Assembly: GCA_006386115.1 (NCBI GenBank)
Contig: VFIW01000122.1
Coordinates: forward strand, 60,743 to 124,742
Length of the DNA: 64,000 nt
Direction: 5' to 3'
Source: Globisporangium splendens
Lineage: Eukaryota > Oomycota > Peronosporomycetes > Pythiales > Pythiaceae
The translations under genes and the position numbers were made by a program. Numbering within the stretch: position 1 is the stretch's first letter; the number at the start of each line of letters is the position of its first letter. Of this stretch, positions 10,942 through 22,749 are shown in pieces. Under the pieces are notes generated by a model. It made no database searches. It was given only the letters and a program-made list of their open reading frames with translations, and had not been told where the DNA came from.

Positions 10942-11750
10942 CTTGTGTGTCTGTGCGTAGAAATCGGATATGCGCGTTCTCAGCCTGCCGACCGCCCAAA
11001 GAAACAACAGAACATGGCGCAGATCCACATGTCAGTGTTTGGGCATCCACACATTCCCATGTGCCGTCATCAGCACACTGATTCCGCACCCATGGATCCG
11101 CAGACAGCAGACAGAAAACACGAACAAAAAAATCCAGTCCACCGCGAAAATGACACATCCAGCGCATCATAAACATAACATGCAGCCAACACCACATACA
11201 CACACAAACAGCGCGGCATGCGCGGACGCACCTTCTTCTTCTTCTTCCTGTTGAGACAAATGCGGCTTTGGCGGACTGACTGGCGGCTTGCAGGATGTTG
11301 GGATTATGGCCAATGGGGACGAGGGGGGACCTCGAGGGAACGAATGACTGACGCGCACAAAAGCGAACGCATCATCATGCGGGTCTACAGTAGGGGGCGA
11401 GAGGGTTACGTTGCGAAAAAGAACTGGCGCTCTGAGCGTGAAACGGCTGTGGCCAAATTGCGAAACCCGGTTCTGATACTGTGGGACGATGGAAACTGTC
11501 GATGGGATGCATCGGGTTTTGGAAATTGGATATGGTAGAAATATGTTGTAATGGGATGAACGCGATGTGTGATTGGCTGAAAAGCGTATCCCAGTGGGTG
11601 CAATCTCAATGGACACTTTCGTGGCACACCTGTGCGCCAGCTGGGTTCCAGGAACAAATTCTGCAGTTCACTTATCCCAGTATCTCAACCAAATGCAACA
11701 TCAACACAATGTCGAGCTGTCAGTTAGATGATGAATACGCATCACCTCTG
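10942..11750. other. Upstream region of the surface-protein gene
   Basis: About 0.8 kb with no supported gene. Several overlapping reading frames of 60-150 codons occur on both strands but none shows domain-like composition. It should contain the promoter of the minus-strand surface protein. Confidence 0.5.
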
Positions 11751-11825
11751 TCCTTGTGAAACTTGATTTTTTAACAGAGCAGTGGATCGTGGATCCACTC
11801 GATCGTTGGCGGATCCGCTCCGCTC

Positions 11826-14800
11826 ATGCTGAGAGAGTCATTTTGCCAAAAGCTGATGCAAGAAGGAACGCACCTCGACACTTCGAACACGGCCACGAGA
11901 CAGCAGCACGCACTGCACTTAGCGTTTCATTCGGAAGACATAAGCCGCAGTCCAATGGTTGTGGGACGAGCGAGACCCCTGCAAAACATGGCGACAAAGC
12001 GCGGCGACCAAGAGGGAGACGACAGAAGTTAGAAGACGATACTGGATGCTTTAGTCACTGCGACTGAGCATCCAGACGACGAAGACAATCTTGAGAATCT
12101 GATAGTGCTGGAGAGCGTAGCGGATCAATTGCCAGCAACTGAGACACATCACCCGTTTCTGTAATGTAGACAACCGACGCCAGTCCAGAATTCTCTCGAG
12201 CCAGACGACGCCAGCTTCGATGGATCTTTGTCTCCCTTGGAGCAATTCGTGCGTGAGCTCTGGCGCATCAGTTTAAGACGGCGTTCACCGACTTGTAAGA
12301 CAGTGAGGCTCGCTGAACAAGTTTCCCTCTGGATCCAGTTGCTACCTTGTTGTCGCAATGGAAAGCGCCAACTGCTGACAGCTCCATCTCGTCGATGACG
12401 TGCGATCAACGCGCAGAGTTTGTTGAGCCATTGGTAAAGGCCATTAACGTCGCTCCTCAGCTGGTCAGTTGTAGTGACATTACTGATGGCATTGTTGGTA
12501 TTGCCGAAGAGTATTTTGGAAACTAAGACACTGTCGGTCTCGCGTGTGAGCTTCTCTACACACTGTGCAACCAGCACCCAGAGCCTATTGAACGGATCGC
12601 TCAGTGCTTCCAGCGTGGATCGTCGTTGGATCGTAACGAAGAGAGTAATACTCCCAGGTAACCCCTTCGTTCTGTCAGCTTTTAACTGATGTACAGTTGG
12701 ATTATCTGTTGATTAAAGTGCGGGTTGGAAGCGCGAACAATGACGAACCGGGATGCTGTATCACGATGCTCGATCCTCGCGCTCCATCGACGTCTGCTCT
12801 GGCGTTTGCAATCGCGCTTTTCAACACGCTTTCGACGCACTCGCCTCTCATGTTGACGTGGTTTGCGAAATGCCAACGTGTTCAGCTACTTTTCGACCTG
12901 CTTCTAGTGGACCAAGCGTATACAAGCTCGCTGTCGCTGCAAATTCGGCACGCGTTCGTATCCAGCCTTCTAGAACTGTGTTTGCGAGTACTTCAGCTGC
13001 ATCCAGATATGCGTCGATGGTTCATTATCGATCCGCGACTCCTGTACCGCGTTGTTCAGCACGTCTATTGCCTTAGAGCGCATGCTCAGCTCGCCGCCCT
13101 CGAGTTGATCCATGAACTTACGAAATCGTCGACGATCGTTGGCACGATCTTCCGAGTAGAATACTTTTCTTGCTGTTTTCTATGCGTTGTTGAGGATCGG
13201 ATGGTAGACGGTATCCAGGAACGTTGCTTGCAGCTTCAAATCCCTCCAGAATTGCATCCAAGAGTGGTTGCGCTGACATGTTTACTTCAGCTACCACTCT
13301 TCCTGGATTTAAAAACGGCAGAGTTGGTCCGAGTCTCCATGTGCGTTGTTGAAGGCTCTGATGTTGAGAACGAGTCGCTGATGATCATCGCAGAGGATGA
13401 ACGGTTTGGACGGATCACAGAGTGGATGATTGTGGAAAATACTGTGGCTCCGAAGGTGCAGACTGCCTTTCTCTCAGGCAACGTCAAGTGCTGAGGCGAG
13501 TGGACGAGGAGCTCAAGCGCATCGTAGCCATGAAGAGAGCTGAGGGGTCATTGATGCACTTCAAAATTCAAGAGGATGCGTACGTGAGGTGCACAACCCA
13601 CAGGACGCGAAAAATCGTCAGCAAGCGTATCGTGAAACTCCTCACTCGCGGCGAGTAATGCTTTGGATTTCCTCGTCTCAGTCACGCACCAACAGGATTG
13701 CTTACGCGGGTACACCGCTTTCTCACCGAAGACCGTGCCGAGCTGATCCGTCGTGTTGCATTCACGAAGCAATATCACGAGCAGGCTATCTTGGCCGAGG
13801 TCTCCAAGAAAAAGATCAATGATGTGCTGTCTCTGTTGCACGATTGTCCTCTGTTTGAGGGGCTTGACCGAGGTGCACTTGCTTGCCTCGCGTACCGCCT
13901 GAGCTCGCCAAAACTCGTTTCAGTGGACACTTTCCGGTGCGACCAGGAGATGCCACTGATGCTACTTGTCGGTGACGATGTCGAGTACCAAATGCGTGTG
14001 TCGAATCTGCGTAAAGCAAATCTGACAGGTGCTTTGCATCATGGGAGTTCCCACAATGGCTGGTTGGGAATCCAGAAAGCAATTCTTTCTTGCTGACTCA
14101 AACCCGCGTTCGAAGGAAGCTATTTGTCGTGACCTTGACCTATGAGATTCTTCTGGCTACGCTGGGGACACAGGGCATCCAGAGGTTGATCCAAGCGTAC
14201 ACAACTCAAGCCAGCGCTGATTCTCATGAGCTCCAGCCTTTTAAAATGCACATGGCCAGACCGACTCGATCCAGTGTCGAACGAAAGCAGCAGATTGCTG
14301 GACTGACACTTCTTCGTCAATGTGTGGTTTCTCGAGAATTTGCGATTCAGTTCTTGAAGAATACTTGGGCTGTTCAGATTATTTACGAGATCGCAATTTC
14401 GGCGCTGTGGTCTCATCTGGTGATGGCTGCACTGGACGTTCTGTGCAGTTTTGCTGAAGGCGAGCTGGTGTGCAAACTTGTGTGTGCTGTACCGATTCCA
14501 ACTTTGATGACGATGTTGTGAACCCTCAGCTGTCCGAATGGTCTTGTAAAATCTAAACGCAAATCCAGCACCATCGCCAAGTGCAAGCCCTCATTGGAAG
14601 CACTAGATGCTCGGAAAGTCGGTGTTTTGGTCAGGTTGAACCAGAGTGCTGAGAAAGGTATGCGCTTCCCCATTCGTGTCAAAATCCACATGAAGATTTT
14701 TCGCAGCGACAAGAAAGTGCGTCGGGAATTTCAAGTGACGTTCATCACTCACTCTGCAGGCGAGAGCCTTTCCGACTCGTTCATTGTTGACGATGCGGGT

Positions 14801-16190
14801 TGCGCAGTGAGCTGCAGCGTTGTCCTGCGATGGCTCGCTGCAGATAGTCCTGTAACCTGTAGAGCGAAGCAGTCGCTGATGTATTCTCTCGGTGCGACTC
14901 AACTCCAGCCGATAGATAAAAGCACAGTCAATCCATCAAAGACGACAATGGCGATGCAAGTGGGTAGTGGACGCGCGATCGTGAGTGTCTTAGACCAAGA
15001 AATTGATGAACACATGGAAGATCTAGGACCCCTCTGAGCCACAATGTCATCGACCTTTCCATTTTAAAGGGTGCGACACGCATCGTTGCCGAGCTCTGCA
15101 AGAGCACTCGCATCTTCTGTGATCTGAAACTGAAGCTGTGGGATCACTTGCTATCAGCGATGAAACAGCAGGCGGATACCGCAACCAACATGCCTGATAC
15201 ATCATGTCTGCAAAATTTGCCAACTTGGCTCTGGACAAACCTGGAGCTTTGTACTCCAAGACCAGTATGATTCCTATCCTGCGTCTCATCCAAGGCATGC
15301 GAAAATACGGCTTTGTGGTCGACACGGTGACTTGGAAATGCTCGCAGATACATCACCCACAAAGAAGCAAAGCTGAGGATAACCATGACGTTCTCACACG
15401 TCTCATTGAATGGACTGCGGCGATGAAAGTCCCCGAGTGCACCGAAAATTACCTCAACATCTTGTTTATGGAGAACACCGATGTCCTTCATTCCTCCGCA
15501 CGCAAATCTTCCTGGCACGGAGTCCACGAGCCAGCTTTTACTTCCTCGTCTTTTCCATGTGTATTTTCTCGTCAGTCACTTTTTAGCCAACGAATCGGAA
15601 AGCAATAAGAAATACTGAGCGAGTATCGACTTGAGCATTGTAATGGGAATGCCCGTTACACGGCGTACACGTGCGTTGAGGAAGCGCAGCTGAGAGGAAG
15701 GGCATAGTGGTAACGCTGTGTCCAAAGAGAAGGAAGGGAGCTTTGCGCGACAATGTGCAAAATGAGAAGTGAATTGAAATCTTAAGGTTTGAAATGCAAA
15801 TCTGATGGGTTGTTTCTACGGCGCCTTCGATTGGCAGATAGTCGGGTGTCCAATCCGACTATCATCCAATGAGATTAAACTTCAATGGAATGTTCTTATT
15901 GGCTAAAATGCAAGTGGCTACATAGAGTGTTGATGGGTTAGCGGGTGGGTTTGTAGAGAGTGGTAGAACCCGTGTGGGTATGACCCACACTCTTTGTACC
16001 CAAGAACTCATGTAATGGTAAGCCCCATTACATGCAGCATGCTTTGCAAAGTGCTCTCCAAGATGCAAGAGAACTCTTTGTTTGAGAAATTTGCGAAGGA
16101 ACGAGCCTCAATGCTCTGCATTCGGCAGCGCGAGCCACAGCATGGTGCAAAAACATGGAAATCTGGATACCCCTTCTCAAAAGTCGTACA
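11826..16190 (+). pseudogene. Decayed pseudogene of a large helical-repeat-like protein
   Basis: Protein-like sequence runs through all three plus-strand frames with many stops and shifts. Examples are KTILDALVTATEHPDDEDNL after 12030, FVEPLVKAINVAPQLVSCSD near 12420, the longest open piece at 12697-13494 (helical, Leu-rich), LLHDCPLFEGLDRGALACLA near 13830 (resembles the start of a cyclic-nucleotide-binding domain), 14090-14521 (armadillo-like), 14594-15037 and 15204-15608. The coding trace appears to resume after the solo LTR with LQSALQDARELFV and AARATAWCKNMEIWIPLLK. Frame changes are too frequent for introns alone. The parent family is not recognised; the 5' limit is uncertain (11.75-11.83 kb), and the 3' end is lost at the possible SINE. 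Confidence 0.65.
15639..16032 (-). mobile_element. Solo LTR of a Ty3/Gypsy relative, minus orientation
   Basis: Begins TGTAATGGG and ends CCCATTACA. Its reverse complement aligns over most of its length with the LTRs at 16918-17304 and 24094-24481 (shared blocks around gcgcaaagctcccttcct and cgcacgtgtacgccgtgtaa), but it is clearly diverged. AGCAT occurs directly upstream (15634-15638) and again at 16036-16040, three bases beyond the expected LTR end, so the target duplication is imperfect. No internal region remains. Confidence 0.75.
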
Positions 16191-16262
16191 AAGCGGGATT
16201 GAACTCGCGACCAACAGAACGGCAACTCGGCACTTCAACGCGTGAGCAACGGACAACCCACC
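16191..16262 (-). repeat. tRNA-like sequence, possible tRNA-derived SINE head
   Basis: On the minus strand an A-box-like stretch (ttgctcacgcgttga) is followed by a B-box-like gagttcaatccc at tRNA-like spacing, but the stems do not pair well enough for a functional tRNA. It marks the point where the pseudogene trace ends. Confidence 0.35.
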
Positions 16263-16293
16263 AGTATCGCCCCGCCTTGCACATCACTTTCAG

Positions 16294-16732
16294 TGTAACG
16301 GTTTGGGGTCTTCTTGAGATCTGATTGGTCGAAAGTCGGAAAGTCGGAACTTGATTGGCTGAAAGTCGGGGACGATGGCTTGGACTCGGAGGAGGAGGTA
16401 GCAACATGATGGCAAATTGGAAAGTGAATTGAATGGAGGACTTAGTTCGCTAGCGCTACGTCTAAGCCTCCCTGCATGCATGCCTATCCTTTTCTTCAAC
16501 TGATTCGACTTTTCTTCCTATCCAGGTGTCCTGCCTGCAACTGTATTTTTATCTGACTAGTTACCTCTAACTGTATATTTTGACCTTACATGAAAAGGAG
16601 AGCCTGACCTCGGACTCGAGGTCAGGCACAGGTTACACATGCCTTGACGCTCCGCACGCTAGGCACGTGCGAAGTCAGGCACATGCCGATCCTACGCGCG
16701 TGCCTGGCGTGCGAGGTCAGGCACACGTGACA
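16294..16732 (-). repeat. LTR (3' LTR of the minus-strand element)
   Basis: 439 bp, TGTAACGG to CACGTGACA as read on the plus strand. It contains an inverted set of gaggtcaggcac-type motifs near its 5' (minus-strand) end. A G-rich polypurine tract (tctgggggga on the minus strand) abuts it at 16733-16742. Confidence 0.9.
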
Positions 16733-16912
16733 TCCCCCCAGACTTGACTTCGCGTTGGGAGTCTTGAAACTCTTGAAGGAATCGATTCCAATGCGAAACA
16801 TGGCGGATGTTCTTCTCGTATTCCCACGTACTCTCGTACACAGGATACCCGAGCCACTTGACCAACCATATTCGTTGGCGGTTGTGGGTTTTACTGCGAA
16901 GTAATGCTTCCA
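16692..16912 (-). pseudogene. Distal part of the older element's chromodomain, cut off by the insertion
   Basis: Encodes EALLRSKTHNRQRIWLVKWL then GYPVYESTWEYEKNIRHVSH, a canonical chromodomain second half (W-x-x-Y/G...TWE). The codons continue exactly from the pol fragment ending at 24487 once the inserted element and one copy of the 5-bp duplication are subtracted. The stop codon lies inside the LTR. Confidence 0.88.
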
Positions 16913-16917
16913 CAACG

Positions 16918-17304
16918 TGTAATGGGACCTCCCTTTACATGGGTTCCCGGGTCAGGAGAGTGTGGGTTTTCTCCCACATGGGTTTTACCACTTCTTCCGA
17001 ACCCACCCACGACGTACAGTTGGAGACACATTAATATGTGTCACTCATGAACACTGTACGTAGCCATTTGCATATTAGCCAATAAGACTAAGCCGTTAAG
17101 ATTTAATCCCATTAGATGATAGTCGGACTGGACATCCGATTATCTACCAATGAGAGACACCGTAGGTTTCAGTCACTACGATTGCATGTTAGCACTTTAA
17201 CGTTTTAATGCACTTCTCAATTTGCACGGTAACGCGCAAAGCTCCCTTCCTTTCACCTGCGCTTCCTCAACGCACGTGTACGCCGTGTAACGAGTCCCGT
17301 TACA
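16918..17304 (+). repeat. 5' LTR of the nested element
   Basis: 387 bp, TGTAATGGG to CCCGTTACA. The terminal inverted repeats extend beyond the usual TG/CA (TGTAA / TTACA). Confidence 0.93.
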
Positions 17305-17306
17305 CC

Positions 17307-17319
17307 TGGTAGCACTTTG
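17307..17319 (+). other. Primer-binding site of the nested element
   Basis: tggtagcactttg starts two bases after the LTR, as expected for annealing to a tRNA 3' end. The older element has the same 13 bases at the same distance from its LTR, so both use the same primer tRNA. Confidence 0.75.
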
Positions 17320-17354
17320 TGGTCCGTCCAACCACAGAGCGGGAGCCGTCAGTA

Positions 17355-18494
17355 ATGAGTACTGACGAAGAACCGATGATGAATCTCGAACCCGCGGAAA
17401 CCGCGAGTGCGACGATCAACCGGGAGGATTGCCTCCACTTGAGTGATCTCGAGTGGAGTGCCTTCCAACGGATGAGGACGATCATCGGCGAAAAGGCCGT
17501 GTTCGCCATCCTTGCCACCCTGTCGCAGGATTAACATCGCCTCACGGCGATCGGGTTCCTGCAGAAGGAGGCAGAAGACCGTGGAAGAGAAGCAACCCGC
17601 GCAGCCCCTGCGCAGGTACAGTTCCCACGACAAAAGCTTGTGAGGCTTGAAGTCGCGAAGTATGGCGGAGGAGACAATGAACCTCTCCTCCGATGGTTCG
17701 TCGAAATCGATGCCGCCATTCGCTCCGGACAAATCTACGATCCGGAGCAGCAGGTCGATTTCGCGATGTCCAAGCTCGCTGGGAGAGCCAAGAGCTGGGC
17801 ATTTGGTCGCTGAATGGCCGACCATGGTTGTTTCTCCACACTTTCGGAGTTTAAAGGCGACATCCGTGCCACCTTTGAGCCACCAAAGTCGGAATTCCGT
17901 ACTCGCACGGAATTTCTCGAAATCCGACAGGATAAACGCGATCTCCACGCGTATATCCAGCATGCTCGATACTTGGTATCAAGTATCGTGTCTGAGCCAA
18001 TCGACATGGCGACGCAAGTCGCCACGTTCATGAAAGGTTTGGTGGATGGTCCCGTCAAGACCTACCTGTTCCGGGAATACCCGGAAACGCTAGAGCAAGC
18101 AATCGCTCTGGCGCTTCAGGAAGACTTTAGCGCGAAGCAAGCACGGCTTCACGCGTTCCCTTACCGCGCCGCGCAGTTCCGGCACGCGAGACCTCCTCCA
18201 CGTTACAGTGGATCCGAACCAATGGATCTCTCGTTGGTTCAAGCTTCGGCGGCTCCGAAGAGACCCGTCGACAAGCGCAAGCTGCGGTGCCACCGCTGCC
18301 AGAAACTGGGGCACTTTCAATACGAGTGCCGAGCGGCGCAGCCCGCGTCCGAGACACACATCGGACGACTTCTTCGCGTCCAACGCGCGAAGAATCAAAA
18401 AACGTCAACCACCAGTAGATGCGGGGCGCTCTACTGGCGAATATGCGTCTGGTGTGGTCGTGGTGCACGAGACGCAAGCCCCCAGCGTGCATGA
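17355..18494 (+). pseudogene. gag of the nested element, with two in-frame stops
   Basis: Starts at ATG 17355 and runs in one frame to 18494, apart from TAA at 17532 and TGA at 17811. It encodes a Ty3-type capsid-like region (WFVEIDAAIRSGQIYD, FLEIRQDKRDLHAYI, MATQVATFMKGLVDGP) and an intact CCHC zinc knuckle CHRCQKLGHFQYEC near 18290-18335. Downstream of the knuckle the gag frame decays while the pol frame (+1) becomes convincing, so gag-pol passage is by frameshift or was broken by an indel. Confidence 0.85.
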
Positions 18495-21400
18495 CACGCG
18501 CTGCTGGACTACCACGACTGCGGAGGAGCCGAGAGATCGGCTCATCCAACTTGAGGTAACCGTAGAGGGATTTACGACCCCTCTGCGGGCACTGCTAGAC
18601 ACGGGTGCGTCAAACAACTTTGTTCGATCGCATGTCGCCCGTGCACTAGCGAGAGTAATTTCGGAGGAATCGCGTTCCTCCGAGTCGAAGATCACCGTGC
18701 GGTTGGCAACAGGTGCCACCGTCACGACGGAGAAACACGTGACACGGCTTCGTGTCACGCATGATGGACACCAAATGGAAGGAGACTTCATTTGGCTGGA
18801 TTTAGATGACAAGTTCGATGTCATCCTTGGAATGCCATGGCTGAAGAAGTATCAGCCGATCATCGATTGGAATCAACAATCGATCAGTTACCCCGCTATG
18901 AAGCGGAACAAGGCTAACCGCCCGTCGGCGCGCAACGCGCTGTCGGTTAACGAACATGATGCAAGGGTGTGCGGTGGCCCCCTTAGCACGATGCTCGATG
19001 GAGAAGCCACCCGAAAGTCTAAAGGACAGACTTCGGTTGCTCATCGCTCTGTACAGAAGAGCGATGACGAAGGAAAGGTACCGCCAATGGAGACCTCTGA
19101 TCAAGGCTCCTCGTGCGAAGTCATCAGTGTCTTGGTCACTGATGAGGATGGATCTCATATTCATGAGATGGCGTTAGAAGACCCTCCGAAGGACGCTTCG
19201 GAAGTGGCAACGCTACCCATCATGAGCCAGAAACGGTTCATGAAAGAACTGCATCGAGGCACCCTCGAGCATATTTGTTACATCGCTCCTCAGGAATCGA
19301 TCAATGCCGAGTCGGCAGTGCAGAGACACCCACTCGATGAATGTTTCCTCGCGTCGTCATCAGTGATGGACACTGATGTGCTCGACGAGCCAACGAAGAA
19401 GGAACGATTTCAGGCTCAGGGATGGGAATCCCTGAAGAACAGTCCATTCTACGGACTATTGAAGGAGTACGAAGACGTATTCCCAGAAGAAGTTCCCAGT
19501 CGTCTTCCGACAGACAAAGGAGTTCGGCATGAGATTGATCTCAAGCCGGGAACAAAGTACTGCGTCACGAGGCAATGGCCACTGCCTCGAGAGCAAGTCA
19601 AGGTGATCGACGAGTTCTTTGAAGCTCGCCGTAAAGCGGGCCAAGTGCGCGAGTCGAACTCTCCGCACTGCAGCCCCACCTTCTGTGTGAAAAAGGCCAC
19701 AGGAGGTTGGAGGATCGTGCATGCGTTCAACAAGTTGAATGCGGCAACAATCCCGGCGCAAACGCCGATACCTCGCAAAGATGTCATCATTGACAGCACG
19801 CAAGGCAGTACTATCTTTAATACGATCGATTTGAGAGATGGGTTCTATCAAATCTTGATGCGTGAAAAGGATATCCCTTTCACAGCAGTCAGCACCCCGA
19901 GCGGGATGCTGTGGGAGTGGCTCGTAATGCCACAGGGGCTAACAAATGCTCCCGCCACGTTCAACAGATGCGTCACGCAACTATTACGTCCAGTGCGAGA
20001 CTTCGCACCAAGCTATTTTGACGACGTGTTCATACACAGTCGTGCATCGGATGCTGCATCCGATGTGGAAGTGCACAAAGAGCACCTCCGACAGCTATTC
20101 GACTTGATGCGGAAGCACAAGCTGTACGCCAACATACAAAAGTGTATGTTTGGTGTTGATGAGATCCCCGTTCTCGGTTGCTTTGTCGGCAAGAACGGAG
20201 TGCGTCCTGATCCCGAAAAGATCAAGGCGATCAACGATTGGCCCGTCCCAACAAGCCAAAAGGATCTTCGCAAGTTCCTCGGTCTTGCGACGTATCTCCA
20301 TAAGTACTCGCAGAACTATGCGGGTATCATCCGACCTCTTTCACCATTACTGAAGAAAGACGTCGATTGGAAGTGGTCCGACGAATGTCAAGATGCATTC
20401 GTCAAGGTGAAAAGCAGTCTCATGGAGGCTCCGGTTCTCGCGATCGCCGATCACGAGCGACCATTCTATGTGGTCTGTGATGCATCCGACTTTGCAATCG
20501 GATGCGCGCTGATGCATCACGACGATGCAGATCGAGAACGCGTGATCTGCTATCAATCGCGTCAGCTGAAGCCAGCTGAGCGCAATTATCCGGTTCATGA
20601 CAAGGAGTTGCTTGCCATGAAGTACGCTCTTACGAAGTTCAGAGTGTATTTGCTCGGAAGTAAACGGTTCACCGTTCACACTGACCACGCTTCGCTCCGC
20701 ACCGCAGTGAAGTCGCCACATCTGTCGCAAAGAATGGCCCGATGGCTTTCTTTCTTTGCGGAGTACGAGTTTGACGTCGAGTACAAACCCGGACGGTTCA
20801 ACGTGATCGCGGATGCATTATCACGTCGCCCAAACTTTGAGTCGAAAGCAAACGACTCAAAGGAAGACCGTGTGATGGCAATCACACGGGAAAGCACGCC
20901 GACATCGTCGCTCCTCGACGATATCAAAAGAGCGTATGCGACAGATAGCGACATCAGTCGACTTGTTGCCCACTTGTCAGACCCGTCTGATAAGTCGCTC
21001 AAGGCGTTGGATCCGGCTCAACGCGCTCGTCTACATCGTTACGAGATGCACAGCGATGTTCTCTACTACCGTATAGATGACAGCGACGAGCCACGCGCTG
21101 TCGTTCCAAACGATAGTGACCTTCGCAATCGTGTGCTCTTCGAGTACCACGATGCGCCTTTCCGCGGTCATCCAGGACGCGAGAAAACGTATCTCGCGCT
21201 TTCCCGCGACTTCTATTGGTCACACCAATACAAGTGGGTCCGCAAATACGTACGCGCATGCGAGGTTTGCCAGCGCGTCAAGCCAGCACCGGTGACCAAC
21301 GCACCGCTGCGATCTCTGCCAGTCCCAACGGACTGTTGGAAGTCAGTCTCGATGGACTTCATCTCCGGTCTTCCTGCTGACTCCAGCAAGAAGACTGGCA

Positions 21401-22749
21401 TCCTCGTCATCGTGGATCGCTTCAGTAAGATGGTCCATCTCAGTGCTGTCCCTGCTAGCGTCACCGCAAAGCAGACGGCGCAGATATTCCTGGATTCTGT
21501 GTTTAGGTTACACGGAATGCCCACTGAAATCGTGTCGGACCGAGATCCACGATTCACAGCTGCCTTCTGGCAAGAGTTGTTCCGACTCTTGGGCACTCAG
21601 CTCAAGATGTCGACAGCTGATCATCCGCAGACAGATGGTCAGACCGAGCGTGTGAATCGCACGCTCGAGGATATTCTGCGCAGCTATGCGCATTCATTCA
21701 CTCACTGGAATGAATGTCTCCCTCTCGCAGAGTTTGCAATCAACAACTCTGTGCATGCCTCAACCGGGCACACGCCATTCTACGTGAACGCCCTCAGGCA
21801 CCCACGTGTTCCGTCCATCCTCGGTGGGATGTCCCCTCCGTCGGTGACATCTCCCTTGAGTGGGGGAGGAGTCCTCGAAGCAGCTGCTTCGGAACAAGCG
21901 AAGAGCGCGGAGATCTCGCACCATCATGGGCAGGCAACTGCTCATGCGGCGATCGTCGACAAAGACATCGCTACAACAGTGTTGCAGCGGTAAGCTGTCA
22001 TCCGCTTCGTCCGCGATTCAATCGCCGACGCAGTGGATGGTCAGAAAGAACAAGCGGACAAGAGTGGCCGCAAAAACACGAACGAGTTTCAGCGAAATTC
22101 GTTTGTTTTATTATCGACTGCTAACCTGCCTAACAGAGTGGTGAGCAGTGACAGCAACAAGTTGCTGCCAAGATACATTGGCCCTTCCAAGGTCCTTGAA
22201 AGGATTGGGGACGCATACACGTTGGAGCTTCCTCCGACCATGCGTCTACACCCGACGCTCTACGTCGGGCGTCTCAAAGCGTATCGTCGCCACGATGACT
22301 CGTTGGTCTCTTCCTCTTCAGGAGACCGTGGTCGCGAAGGATCCCAAGCACAAGCTTGCGATCAGCCTCGAGCCTCGAAAGCTGTCCCTCGAGCCGCTCG
22401 TGCTTCGCGATCATCTCGCTTAGCTCGGCCCGAAGCCGGAGAACCTCGTTCTCCCGCTCAGCGTACTTCAGCCGATCAAGAAGACGCTGATCACTCTGAG
22501 GATGCGCCTCGGAGTCACGAGCAGATCTTCCCTCCTCCAGCTCCTCCGTTGCGAGACTCCGAGGGGAACCAACGCTGGATCGTGGAGAAGATACTTGCTT
22601 ATCGCGATCGATCGTCGCGAGGGAAGAAGGAGCGCGTCTATCGCGTTCGTTGGCTTGGTTACCCGCCAGATCGAGATACCTGGGAACCGGCCGCGATGCT
22701 CCAAGCCGATGTTCCTGGCTTGGTGCGGCAGTACGAGAGTCGACGCTAA
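18208..22749 (+). pseudogene. pol of the nested element: protease, RT, RNase H, integrase, chromodomain
   Basis: Open from 18208 to a TAA at 21991, then in the same frame to 22749. Convincing pol begins about 18360. Aspartic protease motif LLDTGASNNF is at about residue 131; the RT has YFDD near residue 603 (Phe in the second place is less common than Val or Ile); RNase H has VCDASDFAIG and TDHASL; integrase has an HHCC zinc region (YHDAPFRGHPGREK...CEVCQRVK) and D,D-35-E landmarks (MDFISGLP, SDRDPRF, TDGQTERVN). A GPY/F-like module (YIGPSKVLERIGDAYTLEL) and a C-terminal chromodomain (RVYRVRWLGYPPDRDTWEPA) follow the stop. The chromodomain would direct integration to modified chromatin. The last 475 bp overlap the antisense ORF. 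Confidence 0.93.

Noticed and set aside
11167..11616. Minus-strand frame of 149 codons upstream of the surface-protein gene
   Set aside because: Starts and ends without any recognisable domain, Pro/Ser-rich, and reads into an obvious microsatellite (Glu run).
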